Source: Mucidula mucida
Taxonomy: Eukaryota; Basidiomycota; Agaricomycetes; Agaricales; Physalacriaceae
Length of the DNA stretch: 20,651 bases
Assembly: GCA_015501055.1 (NCBI GenBank)
Contig: JADNYV010000596.1
Location: 1-20,651 of the forward strand
Reading direction: 5' to 3'
Shown here one piece after another: positions 8,823 through 18,547 of this stretch. The position numbers and the translations under genes are program-made. How positions within the stretch are numbered: the first letter of the stretch is position 1; each line of letters starts with the position of its first letter. The notes below the pieces were generated by a model. The model saw only the letters and a program-made list of their open reading frames with translations, was not told where the DNA came from and made no database searches.

Positions 8823-10280
8823 AGACCCTGGGATCACGCAATAGAACTCATGCCTGGTTCCAAACCGGTTGACTGCAAGGTCTATCCCCTTAGTCCATCC
8901 AAGCAGAAGGCGTTAGATGAGTTCTGGAAGGAAACATACGGACGGGACGCATACGGCCATCAATATCACCCATGGCGTCACCATTCTTCTTTGTCAAGAA
9001 GAAGGACAGAAGTCTTCGGCCCGTGCAGGATTATCGGAAATTGAATGACATGACAATCAAAAACCAATACCCCTTACCGTTGATCCAAGAACTTATCGAC
9101 AAGCTGAAGGGAGCAAAGTGTTTCACAAAGATGGATGTCCATGGGGTTACAATAACATCTGGATCAAAGAAGGTGATGAGTGGAAAGCGGCGTTTAGAAT
9201 AAACCAGGCCTGTTCGAGCCCTCAGTCATGTTCTTCGGACTTACAAACTCGCCGGCGACATTCCAATCGTTCATGAATTACATTCTGAAGGAGCTGAATG
9301 ATGAAGGACATGTTATAGTTTACTTGGATGATATACTTATCTTTACGAACACGTTGGAAGAATATAGGCATATCGTACGACGAGTATTAGAAATATTACG
9401 AGTAAATAAGTTGTATTTAAAACCCGAGAAATGTAGTTTTGAGGCACATACTGTAGACTACTTAGGAGTTATTATTGGAGGAGGAGAAGTGAAGATGGAT
9501 CCGCAAAAGTGGCCGTAGTGAAGGAATGGAAGGAGCCGACGAAGAAGAAGGAAGTACAGTCATTCCTGGGCTTCTGCAACTTTTACCGACGTTTCATCTG
9601 GGGATTTGCAGGAGTAGCAAAGCCATTGACATCGCTAATCAGGAAGGGCGAGTGGGTTTGGGGCATGGAGCAGCACAAGGCGTTTGAGGAGTTAAAACGG
9701 AGGATGACGGAAGAACCCGTTCTGATCGTACCACACAACGACGGCAAGTTTCAAGTTGAGGCGACTCCTGAACTATGCAAACGGGGCGGTTATTTCCCAG
9801 TTTGTTGACGGAAATGGAGACCAGTGGCTTTCGGTCTCGCGCGCTGAATGAAGTGGACGCAATTATGAGATCTACGACAAAGAAATGATGGCTATCATGG
9901 ACTCATTGATGACTGGAGGCATATCTCCTAGGCGCAAGGAGACGGTGGAGGTTTTACCGATCATCAAAACCTTCAGTACTTCCGGAAGCCACAGAAGTTG
10001 AATCGGAGGCAGGCGAGATGGGTTACGGAGTTGGCGGAATATGACATACAGATGATTCATAAGCCAGGCAGGACGATGGGAAAAGCTGATGCCTTGTCAA
10101 GGATGACAGGCCTTGAGAAGGGGGGAAAAGATAACGAAAACATTGTTTTACTAAAACCGGAGTTTTTTATATCACAAATTCAATTTTCTTTACATACAGT
10201 AGCTACACCGGAGGACAAATTACTTAACAAAATCAAACAAAGAAAAGGAAACAAGACAGATACGTACAAAAAGCATTAGA
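8823..10280 (+). pseudogene. pol: gypsy reverse transcriptase and RNase H, frameshifted
   Basis: RT motifs appear in successive frames: [18 protein letters not shown] (8880s), [20 protein letters not shown] and [17 protein letters not shown] (8972-9110), a broken [15 protein letters not shown] block (9150-9200), FFGLTNSPATFQ (9228 on), the catalytic V-Y-L-D-D box at 9318-9332, and SFLGFCNFYRRFI (9560s). At least five frame changes occur. In the RNase H part the codons where Asp-Ala-Ser is expected (9761-9770) read Ala-Thr-Pro and the frame is lost at once; later pieces such as YEIYDKEMMAIMDSL and RRQARWVTELAEYD survive. The YLDD catalytic pair itself is intact. Confidence 0.88.
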
Positions 10281-10295
10281 AAACAAAGAAAAAGG

Positions 10296-11800
10296 ATGGG
10301 AAGAGAAGGAAAATGGACTTATTATTGGAAAGATCGTATTTACATACCGAAGGACAAGGAATTGCGGGGAAAAGTTATTGGAATGCATCATGATGCACAG
10401 CTTGCAGGGCATCCGGGACGGTACAAGACTCTCGAGTTGATCACACGCACCTATTGGTGGCCAGGAATCAGCCGAGACGTCCGCGAATACGTGGAAGGGT
10501 GTCAAAAATGCCAAGTCACAAAGTCACATCGCACAAACCGGCTGCACCCCTCCATCCTATAGACGTACCAAGCGAACCATGGGAGAAGGTTGGGACGGAC
10601 ATGATCGGCGAGTTGCCGGAGTCGGGAGGATACAATGCGATCAGCACGTTTGTGGACCATTTCACAAAGCGGTTACGCATTATACCAACACACACCACCC
10701 TGACGTCAGAAGGCATGGCTCGTATTTACCGCGATCGAATCTTCCCCATACATGGATTGCCACGACAGATGATACACGATCGAGGTCCGCAATACCACTC
10801 GCGCTTCATGAAGGAGTTATACCGGCTGTTGGGCATTGAAGGGAACTTCACGACGGCGTACCATCCACAGGCAAATGGCCAAACAGAACGATTGAACCAA
10901 GAGATAGAACACTTCTTACGGTTATTCGTCAATTACCATCAGAACGACTGGCATGAATGGTTACCCTCTGCCGAATTCGTTTACAACGATCGGGTACACT
11001 CAGCAACCAAGGTTACTCCGTTCTTTGCAGACATGGGCAGACACCCCTACAAAGGCACCGCTCCGAAAACGGCATCGAGAAACGAGACTGCGCAGGAGTT
11101 TGCCGACGGCATGAGGAAAACATGGGACGAAGTAGGGTCGGCATTGAAGATGGCAAAAGAGGACATGAAACGGTTTTATGACAGGAAGCGGACAGACGCA
11201 GTAGAGTACAAGGAGGGCGACAAAGTATGGCTGGAAGGGACGAATCTCAGCACGGACCGACCAATGAAGAAGCTCGATGACAAACGCTTCGGGCCGTTCA
11301 AAGTAATCAAGAAAGTCGGGACGAGCTCTTACAAGCTCCAGATTCCTCACACGTGGAAAAGCATCCATCCCGTGTTCAATGAGGCCCTGCTGACGCCTTA
11401 CCACGAGCCGCAATTTCCGACGCAACCCCGAGACACGCGTCCACCACCTGTGCTGGAAGGAGCCGAACCGGAATGGGAGGTTGAGAAAGTGGTTAATTCC
11501 CGGAAGTACCGCGGGGGTTTTCAATACAAGGTTCACTGGAAGGGTTATGGCACACACGAACAGACATGGGAACCGGCATGCAATCTCAAGAATGCCGACG
11601 AAGCTATTCGCGATTTCCACCAGCAGTACCCGAACAAGCCAAAGCCACCTGCGCTTGCTCGCATTGAAGTTCCCATGTCGCAATTTCCATCACATCTATT
11701 CCGACCCATGCCACCGCCTGACACCGAACCTCTTGACGTCACGCTACCCTCTGCGGCCCTCATGGAGCAAATCTGGCGCAGAATGGAACTTGCGCCTTAA
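10296..11800 (+). pseudogene. pol: gypsy integrase with C-terminal chromodomain, one frame break
   Basis: The HHCC zinc-binding part (HHDAQLAGHPG ... CQKC) is open at 10296-10562. One base change of phase near 10535 leads into a 448-codon frame ending at TAA 11798-11800. In that frame the DDE residues are Asp49, Asp109 and Glu145, with exactly 35 residues between the last two. The GPF motif follows near residue 280 (KRFGPFKVIKK). A chromodomain at about 339-391 (EWEVEKVVNSR ... YKVHWKGY ... TWEPACNL) keeps aromatic residues at all three cage positions (Trp341, Trp362, Tyr365), so it could bind methylated H3K9. This is the best-preserved part of the element. The C-terminal tail of about 55 residues is Pro-rich. 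Confidence 0.92.
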
Positions 11801-11811
11801 GGAGGGGGTGA
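11799..11811 (+). other. Polypurine tract of the gypsy element
   Basis: AAGGAGGGGGTGA lies directly before the 3' LTR, the expected place for plus-strand priming. It overlaps the integrase stop codon. Confidence 0.75.
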
Positions 11812-12340
11812 TGTTATGAATGACCATATTTTCACACTTTCACATCTTATCATATCTTATCGGGGCCTTGTCTTATCAACCAACGGACTGTTTCATCATC
11901 TGTTTCGTCACCGATCATACTCCTGGTCATTACCGAAGACGTACTCATGTCGGACACACGCCTAACACATGGATGACATCATACATGCCGATACCTCATG
12001 GATTCCCCATTGTATACACACCACCGACACTCGTAGCACACATGGTCGTTTCAGTATTATTACTTACATGCAGTTACCACTCGTATTTAATGGTTTCACG
12101 GACTAGTAGCATACAACACTGGGTCAAGGGCGTGGAGTTATTCCTAGCGGAAACACGTATGGACAAGGAGTCCCAAACACAGGCTTACTAGTATATAAGC
12201 AGTAGTGTAGTATCATTGTACTTTAGTTCCGATCTCGTTTATACACCTGGCCTAGCCTAGTCTTACGAACGTGAACGCTTCTCTCCTTAGTTCTTGCTGT
12301 GGTACCTGGTTGAGTCTCGTGGCTTAGTCAGTCGCTAACA
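11812..12340 (+). repeat. 3' LTR of the gypsy element
   Basis: 529 bp, TGTTA...TAACA, about 93% identical to 5873-6398 by hand alignment. Substitutions outnumber indels. It abuts the helicase fragment at 12341. Confidence 0.95.
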
Positions 12341-12846
12341 CCAACAACCCAGCGCAGTCTGGGAAAGGAGAGCAATGTAGTGAGAGAGGAAGTGATGATG
12401 GATGTAGTGACGTGTATTTCTCAACGGAGGTTGGAACGATGAAGATCAAAGAAGGATCCGGGGCTGAGGGAAAAGGATTTCATGACGGCGTCGTATGGGG
12501 CACCGGCTCGAAGAGTAGCACTAAGGAGGAGAAGTCGTACGCGGTGATCTAGCCGGGCTCTGGTGTAGCCAATACGGCCGTATGCCTTCCGGAAGAGCTT
12601 GGACCACACATATACCAGATGTGCCTCATCAACGACTAGTAAGGAAAGTCGTGCCCAAAAGCTTGGATCATTCATACATCGGCGACAATCATCTCCCTCC
12701 AACATCTCGGGAGATATCAGGACCACCTCAGCTTCTTTGACAAGATCCCAGATGTTGCCTTCACACGAAGGATCATTTCATACCCTTTCCGCGATTATCG
12801 AGTTAACGGCAAGCGCTTGAATGCCGAAGGTGCACAACTTCTTCTC

Positions 12847-12895
12847 CTATAGATGTTTAGACTCAAATGTGAAACTGTGAGAAGTGGATACGAAC
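12847..12895 (-). other. Intron in the helicase fragment
   Basis: 49 bp, GTTCGTATCC donor and CATCTATAG acceptor. Removal joins NALEQDL to EKKLCTFG, as expected for the family. Confidence 0.65.
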
Positions 12896-13137
12896 CAGAT
12901 CTTGTTCTAAAGCATTAGTGGGACAAATCACTAAGATGACAGGGTTTCGGATGACTTCTTGCACGGGCTTCCCAGGGAACAGGGTCTGATCCTGGCCAAT
13001 TTTTCGCAGGACGATGGCTAGAAGCGCTATAATCCCCGTTTTTCCTGAACCACATGCTGTCCTTACGAGACAATCAGTGCCATCGATGATTTTGACAGCG
13101 ACATCCAGCGAGTAGTCGTGGGGGTTGTATTTGAGGT

Positions 13138-13142
13138 CATGA
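13138..13142 (+). repeat. Target-site duplication, left copy (CATGA)
   Basis: CATGA immediately before the copia 5' LTR, identical to 18543-18547 immediately after the 3' LTR. Five bases is the usual Ty1/copia duplication. Confidence 0.9.
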
Positions 13143-13428
13143 TGTTGGATACAAGCCGGACTTCACGTTCCTTTTGTAATCCCTTATTCCACGGACCCGC
13201 ACCAATATTCACCGACCCGCTACCGTCGCTACCGTTCCGCTCCCGTTACCACCAACACCACAATTGTATGTACAGAGTTTACCTAGTTCTTTTTCTTACT
13301 TCACGCTACTCTCACTGTCTCCCGAATCCCCATTAGATATTCGATTACTTACAGTATATAAGCTACATACTTTTGGTCTATATACTGTGTGCATTCCTCT
13401 TCCTCGTCCGAGCTCTTAAGATCCAACA
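13143..13428 (+). repeat. 5' LTR of the copia element
   Basis: 286 bp, matching 18261-18542 with about seven differences. It holds TATATAA at 13355-13361, a likely promoter, 68 bp before its end. Confidence 0.95.
13355..13361 (+). promoter_or_regulatory. TATA box in the copia 5' LTR
   Basis: TATATAA in the CAGTATATAAGC context. The 3' LTR has lost one base here (CAGTTATAAGC, 18466-18476). Confidence 0.6.
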
Positions 13429-13440
13429 GGTTATGGGCCC
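13429..13440 (+). other. Copia primer-binding site for a half tRNA-iMet
   Basis: GGTTATGGGCCC follows the 5' LTR without a gap. It is complementary to the anticodon-stem/loop region (GGGCCCATAACC, with the CAT anticodon) of initiator tRNA-Met rather than to the tRNA 3' end. Drosophila copia uses the same 12 bases, priming from a cleaved 5' half of tRNA-iMet. Confidence 0.85.
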
Positions 13441-13517
13441 GCCCGTGCCTAATCTATTCATCAGAAGTCTACTCGCTCGCAAATCGTTCCACGTACCTCT
13501 TCACGTCGTATCCCGCC

Positions 13518-14718
13518 ATGTCCACCAGCACGAAACTCATCGAGTTCTTCGCCCGCGTCCCGCAGTGCAAAGCGGACGGGACGAATTGGACATTCTACCG
13601 CGACCGCTTCGTGTTCGCCGCCGAAGCAGCGCAGCTCGACGACTACCTCGTAGAGACGGCCGCACCACCGTCTGTTCCAGTCCCCGCCGATCCCGTCAAT
13701 CCCACCAAGGAGGAGACCGACTCCATCAATCGCCATCCAGGTGTTGTTCGGCTCTGGAAAGCAAACGAGGCCATCGTGAAGCAAGCTCTGGCTTCGACGA
13801 TTCCCGACTCGTTGTTCCTAAAAGTAAAGGGGGAGTCATCAGCAGGGAAGATGTGGAAGAAGGTGAAGGAGGAGTTTGAGAAGAGGTCGAAGATGATGAC
13901 TGTCGACCTCAGGAGGAGGCTCCAGGAAGAGAGGTGCCCCGAGAACGGCGACGTCAAGGGCCACCTTTCGAAAACTCGAAGCTCTACGCGAAGAGCTTAC
14001 CGCGATGAGTGCAGACCCCGGCGACGACAATTTCATCGCCATCCTGCTCGGTTCCCTCCCCGCATCGTACGACCCCTACCTCGCAGCGCTGACAGCGACA
14101 TCAGCACTGCTCAGCCAGACCATCACACCCGACGTATACGTACGCGGCATCAGCGACAAAGCTGATCGCCGGCGAATCAAGAGTCGCGTCAAAGAAGAAA
14201 AGGAGGCCGCGTTCAATACGAATGGTGGCTCCTCAGGGCGCGGCAGACAATCCCAAGGCAGCAGACGCAGCAGCACGGTTGAGTGCTATAACTGCCACAA
14301 GAAGGGACACATTAAGGCGGAGTGTTGGGCGAAGGGAGGCGGAAAGGAAGGACAAGGCCCGAGAGGAAAGGGCAAGGGACGGGCGTCGGCGAATAAGGCC
14401 GACGACAACGATGACGGCGTGTGGTACGCGCACACAGGCTCAGAGTCAGGAGACTCCGACGAGGATTGGCGCGACCTTACAGAAATGAACCTCGGCGGCT
14501 ACGATGAGCCGTGGTCTGAATATCCGCGCGACGAGGGAGAAGAGAGGTTGGAAGGATTGGCGGGTCTGTACCTCAACGACGAGGTAGCCCAGCCATATGC
14601 GGAGGTGCCGGAGAGCACGCTCGAAGCTGCAGAAGCAGCACTATCCACTTCTATCCCCGACGAGACCCAACTCGGAGTCAGACTACGACTCCATGCCGCC
14701 ACTCCTCGAGACGTCTGA
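13518..14718 (+). pseudogene. gag: copia gag with CCHC zinc knuckle, frameshifted
   Basis: Gag starts at the ATG at 13518 (MSTSTKLIEFFARVPQ), about 90 bp after the primer-binding site. The capsid part (NWTFYRDRFVFAAEAAQLDD, TIPDSLFLKVKGESSAGKMW) matches the UBN2/retrotran_gag type of copia elements. The frame changes near 13972 inside a run of A, then continues from 14005 (DNFIAILLGSLPASYDPY). The knuckle CYNCHKKGHIKAEC (C-x2-C-x4-H-x4-C) lies at about 14284-14325, followed by a Gly/Lys-rich and then a very acidic stretch. The frame changes again near 14675. One extra base in each of two short runs would explain both breaks. Confidence 0.88.
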
Positions 14719-16690
14719 CTCAGAGTCAGAGAACGACGACGACCTCCCGACGCTGTTGAGCGTAGCAAGTACATCAGATTACTCTGATGAGGGGGAGTAT
14801 TCCATGGTTGATGAAGAGGGCATTGAAAATTTTAGCGAATTCGATCCAGGCGAGGAAATTCCCGAGCTTGAAGACTGGTCAGATGTCGAAGCAGAAGAGG
14901 AAGCATACACACGTACCTTCGACACAGTATTCCTCGCCGCCGCCGCCACGCTCCCGAACGACCCCGAAGTCGATATCTACGACTCAGGCGCATCTCGCCA
15001 CATGACCCCCTACCGCCGTCGCCTCTTCAATTACACATCCATCGAACCCAAATCCATCACGGCAGCCGACAAAGGAAAATTACAGGCTATTGGAAAAGGA
15101 GACATGCACGTCTACCTTCCTGGAAGAGCTGGTGAGAGGACGCGAATCCTAGTTTCGCGACGTCCTATTCGCACCACAGTTGGGCGTGTCGTTACTCTCC
15201 GTCTCAAAGATCACTGCTGCCGGGTATGGAATGTTATTCCGCGGCTCTGAGTGCCACATCTATGGTCCCAAGGACAAGCTACTAGAAAGATACCTGTGAA
15301 AGGAGGCCTTTATCGAACAGAAACAGACACACCTCGCGCGAACGCCGCCCACGACACCCCCATCTCCGTATCCCTCGATGACCTCCATCAGATGATGGTC
15401 ATATCGCGCCTGACGCAGCAAAGCGTCTCGTAAAGGAACACATGGTCGAAGGAATTGTCCTCGACGAATCAAAACCACCGCCGAAATCCTGTGACTCCTG
15501 CAAGTACGGGAAGAAGACGCGCAAACCTGTCAAGAAGGTCAGCAAGCGCGCGCGTGCCAAGGAACTCGGCAAACTTATTCATTCGGACCTATGGGGTCCC
15601 TCTCCAATTCGGACTCCTCAACATAAGGAGTATTATGTGTCGTACACGGACGATCACACGCGCTATTCAGCCATATTTCTTGTGCGCCAGAAAAGCGAAA
15701 CCTTCGAAACCTACCAGCAATACGAGGCATGGTTGAGCACCCAGCATTCGGCGAAAATCAAGGAATTACATACCGACAAGGGCGGCGAATATAGCAGCGA
15801 CGAGTTCAAAGCTCATCTCGCAGCACAAGGAACCAAGCGCACTACCACGGTCCACGACACACCCGAACACAACGGCATTGCAGAGCAACTGAACCGGACA
15901 TGTCTCGAAAAAGTCCGCGCCATGCTCCATGCCTCGGGACTACCCAAAAATCTATGGGGCGAAGCGCTGAAACACACTGTCTGGTTGAAGAACCGGACGT
16001 CGACGCGTGCACTTGACGGCAAGACGCCGTATGAGATGCTTCATGGAGAGAAGCCGAATCTTCGAGACCTGCACAAATTTGGGTGCAAGGTCTGGGTTCA
16101 CGACGCGAAGGGATCCAAGCTTGACGGACGTGCTCGTGTTGGTCGCTGGCTGGGTTTTGACAGCGAGACCAGCGGACATCGAATTTACTGGGAGGATAAT
16201 CGAACAGTTGGAGTCGAACGAAGCGTCAAATTCGACAAGAGAGAGGACACAAGAGTACAAGAGAGTATGCTGAATGAGGGGGAGAATAAGGAAGAAGGCA
16301 TTCAGCCAACTTCCAGCGTTAAAAACGCGAAAAACATACCTAATCCCGCTTCTGTACCTCTCCCGCCGTCGCCAGCACCCACTACGCCGCCTTCCAGCAC
16401 GCCTAGTCCAACGTCGTCTCCCAACCCATCTCCACCCGCACCCGACACCTCCCAGCTGCCAGACTTCCTTGGCGGCTTGCTCCAGCGCGAAGGACTTGAC
16501 CCAGCAAATATCCGCGAGGGCAAACGTGCTCGAAAGCCGTCACACAAGGCCCAAGAAATGGCCGAGTCGTCCAAACCGTCGCGAGCGTCGTCTACAGCAT
16601 TGCCCGAGGCCGGCTACGTTGAAATGCCAGGAGAGCAGCTGGAAATGGCCATGGCCGCTGCCATAGCAGAGTCTGAGGCCATTGAGCCCG
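14719..16690 (+). pseudogene. pol: copia protease and integrase, frameshifted
   Basis: An acidic linker (DSESENDDD, EEIPELEDWSDVEAEEE) leads to the protease active site D-S-G-A-S-R-H-M (Asp codon 14981-14983), intact here. Frame breaks occur near 15150, 15250 and 15395, the last inside the HHCC motif (LHQMM ... HIAPDAAKRLV ... SCDSCKYGK). From 15442 a 478-codon frame carries the integrase core: Asp49 (HSDLWGP), Asp112 (TDKGGEY) and Glu148 (HNGIAEQLNRT), 35 residues between the last two, so the catalytic triad is complete. The C-terminal part (KFGCKVWVHDAKGSKLDGR, GRWLGFDSETSGHRIYW) precedes a Pro/Ser-rich linker at about residues 295-345. Confidence 0.9.
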
Positions 16691-18254
16691 TGTTTGAAGA
16701 AGCAAAACGACGCGCAGACTGGCCATCATGGCGAAAAGCAATCGAGGAAGAATGCGGACGCTTACGCAAGCGGGCACATGGGGAAATCGTGCCTCGCCCG
16801 ACGGATCGGAATGTCATCGGATCCAAGTGGGTCCTCCGAATCAAGAAAGAAGGCCGGAGGAGTCATCGACAAATATAAGGCTCGCCTTGTCGCGCAAGGC
16901 TTCACACAAGTCGAAGGAGTCGACTACTTCGTCACTTTCGCACCTGTTGCCAAACTCGCGTCACTCCGGATCATTCTCGCCATCGCCGCACGTAACGATT
17001 GGGATATCAATGTTTTTGACTTTCACGGCGCGTTCTTGAACGGAGAATTTGACGATGAAGAAGAGCTGTATATGGAACAGCCTCCGGATTTTGAATTCGC
17101 GGATCGACGTCAATATGTTCTTCGTCTACGTAAGACAATTTACGGTCTCAAGCAGAGTTCTCGTAAGTGGTATGAGAAGCTCACCGCCGCTCTCGCCACA
17201 CTCGGATTTACAGCACTCGAGAAGGACCACGCGGTATTCAGACTCGTCACCGGCTCGGACATCATCATTCTCGCGATCCACGGTCAACGACTGCACCATT
17301 ACGGGCAGTTCAACCTCCCTCATCATCGAAATTCAGGACCGCATCGCGCAGCTGTTCAAGATAACACTGCTTGGTCCAATCAGCTGGCTTTTGGGCATGG
17401 AGATTTACGCGACAGACAGGCCAGTCTAATTTCCATCAATCAGACCTCTTACATTGATTCCGTGCTACAAGCGCTTCAATATGGAAGACTGTAAGCCGGC
17501 AGCCGTACCTATGGATCCAAACATGCAACTTTCACGCGACCAATGTCCCACCGACGCGCTCGAGATCGCTGAGATACAGCGACATCCTTACAGAGGAGTT
17601 GTCGATCACTGATCTGGCTCACGACTGGGCCACATCCCGACTTGGCTTACGCGGCCCACCATCCTCTCCCGATTTAACGACAACCCCGGACTGGTACACT
17701 GGCACGCAGCAAAACGTGCACTGCAGTATCTCAAGGGTACTCGCAGCTGGAGGCTCACCTTTGGAGAGAAGGATCAGGCAGAGGATTAGAAGGATATGCT
17801 GATGCAGACGGAATGTCTTTGGAAAACGCAAGGCGATTTCCGGGTACGCTTTTCTTATAGACGGCGGTGCTGTTTCCTGGTCGTCTAACAACAGGACATC
17901 GTTGCGCTCTCAACCACTGAGGCCGAATACATCGGCTTCACATATGCCGGCAAGGAAGCCATGTGGACGCGTCAATTTATTTCAGAGCTGTTTGCACCCC
18001 TCACGATCCATCACCAATCCACGACGACAACCAGTCAGCACTCGCCCTTGCACACGCTGAACTTGGTCAATTTCACGCCCGCACGAAGCACATCGACATC
18101 CGGTACCACTTCATACGGTACGCGATCGCCAACGGAGACATCCAGCTCGTCTACTGTCCCACGGACGACATGCTCGCGGATACTCTCACCCAAAGCCCTT
18201 CCCAGTGCGAAAGCCAAACACTTTGCTCGAAGCCTTGGACTTGTTCCGGCTTGA
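16691..18254 (+). pseudogene. pol: copia reverse transcriptase and RNase H, active site altered
   Basis: RT begins with DWPSWRKAIEEE and TDRNVIGSKWVLRIKK. Frame breaks near 16755, 16785 and 16850 are local. Then KARLVAQGFTQVEGVDYF, TFAPVAKLASLR and FDFHGAFLNGEF (first catalytic Asp present) follow. The second catalytic box, normally V-D-D, is reached after a frame break at about 17281 and reads V-N-D (AAC at 17286-17288). Later pieces include LLGPISWLLGMEIY, TTEAEYIGFTYAGKEA, TKHIDIRYHFIRYAIANGD and YCPTDDMLADTLT of the RNase H, with more frame breaks around 17430-17900. The last frame ends SLGLVPA with TGA at 18252-18254. The lost Asp alone would abolish polymerase activity. Confidence 0.9.
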
Positions 18255-18260
18255 GGGGAG
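18251..18260 (+). other. Polypurine tract of the copia element
   Basis: TTGAGGGGAG immediately precedes the 3' LTR and overlaps the pol stop codon. Confidence 0.65.
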
Positions 18261-18542
18261 TGTTGGATACAAGCCGGACTTCACGTTCCTTTTGTAATCC
18301 CTTATTCCACGGACCCGCACCAATATTCACCGACCCGCTACCGTCGCTACCTTCCGCTCCGTTACCACCGACACCCAATTGTATGTACAGAGTTTACCTA
18401 GTTCTTTTTCTTACTTCACGCTACTCTCACTGTCTCCCGAATCCCCATTAGATATTCGATTACTTACAGTTATAAGCTACATACTTTTGGTCTATATACT
18501 GTGTGCATTCCTCTTCCTCGTCGAGCTCTTTAAGATCCAACA
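18261..18542 (+). repeat. 3' LTR of the copia element
   Basis: 282 bp, TGTTGGAT...ATCCAACA. Compared with the 5' LTR it shows one clear substitution and about six single-base indels. Confidence 0.95.
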
Positions 18543-18547
18543 CATGA
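18543..18547 (+). repeat. Target-site duplication, right copy (CATGA)
   Basis: Identical to 13138-13142 and directly after the copia 3' LTR. Confidence 0.9.

Larger units (their letters stand above)
5873..12340 (+). mobile_element. Ty3/gypsy LTR retrotransposon, chromovirus type
   Basis: The element has LTRs of 526 and 529 bp beginning TGTTA and ending TAACA, an 11-nt primer-binding site, gag, protease, RT-RNase H, integrase with C-terminal chromodomain, and a purine tract AAGGAGGGGGTGA before the 3' LTR. Domain order protease-RT-integrase with a chromodomain defines a chromovirus (Tf1/sushi/MGLR3 relatives). I counted by eye about 35 differences between the LTRs, roughly 93% identity, so insertion is not recent. 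Gag and RT are broken by frameshifts and the protease has lost its catalytic Asp, so this copy is not autonomous. The bases flanking the LTRs (CCGGT and CCAAC) do not form a target-site duplication. Confidence 0.93.
12341..13142 (-). pseudogene. RecQ-type DEAH helicase fragment
   Basis: ATP-dependent DNA helicase of the RecQ-like group that is multi-copy in Agaricomycetes; on the minus strand. The first exon reads HDYSLDVAVKIIDGTDCLVR, Walker A (ACGSGKTG, about 13060-13034), LVICPTNALEQDL (motif Ia region). An intron with GTTCGT donor and CTATAG acceptor (12895-12847, 49 bp) follows. Then EKKLCTFGIQALAV, a stop TGA at 12780-12778, VVLISPEMLEGDD, motif II VVDEAHLV (DEAH at 12630-12619), LVYVWSKLFRKAYG, motif III LLSATLRAGAPYD, FFDLHRSNLR, a second stop at 12423-12421, and SFP-LRWVV at the element border. 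Two stops make it a pseudogene. It is cut by the copia element on its N-terminal side and by the gypsy element on its C-terminal side. Confidence 0.82.
13143..18542 (+). mobile_element. Ty1/copia LTR retrotransposon
   Basis: 5.4-kb element with LTRs of 286 and 282 bp (TGTTGGAT...ATCCAACA, perfect 8-bp ends), a half-tRNA primer-binding site, gag with CCHC knuckle, protease, integrase, RT and RNase H in copia order, a polypurine tract and a perfect CATGA duplication. The LTRs differ at about seven positions, nearly all single-base indels. The coding region, normally one gag-pol frame, is broken by roughly ten single-base frame changes. It inserted into the N-terminal part of the RecQ-type helicase gene; deleting it with one CATGA copy restores the helicase frame. 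Confidence 0.95.

Noticed and set aside
11000..11683. 227-codon open frame on the minus strand
   Set aside because: It is antisense to the well-supported gypsy integrase and chromodomain and has no recognisable domain.
13389..13517. In-frame upstream start at 13389 for copia gag
   Set aside because: It lies inside the LTR and before the primer-binding site; the ATG at 13518 fits the element's organisation.
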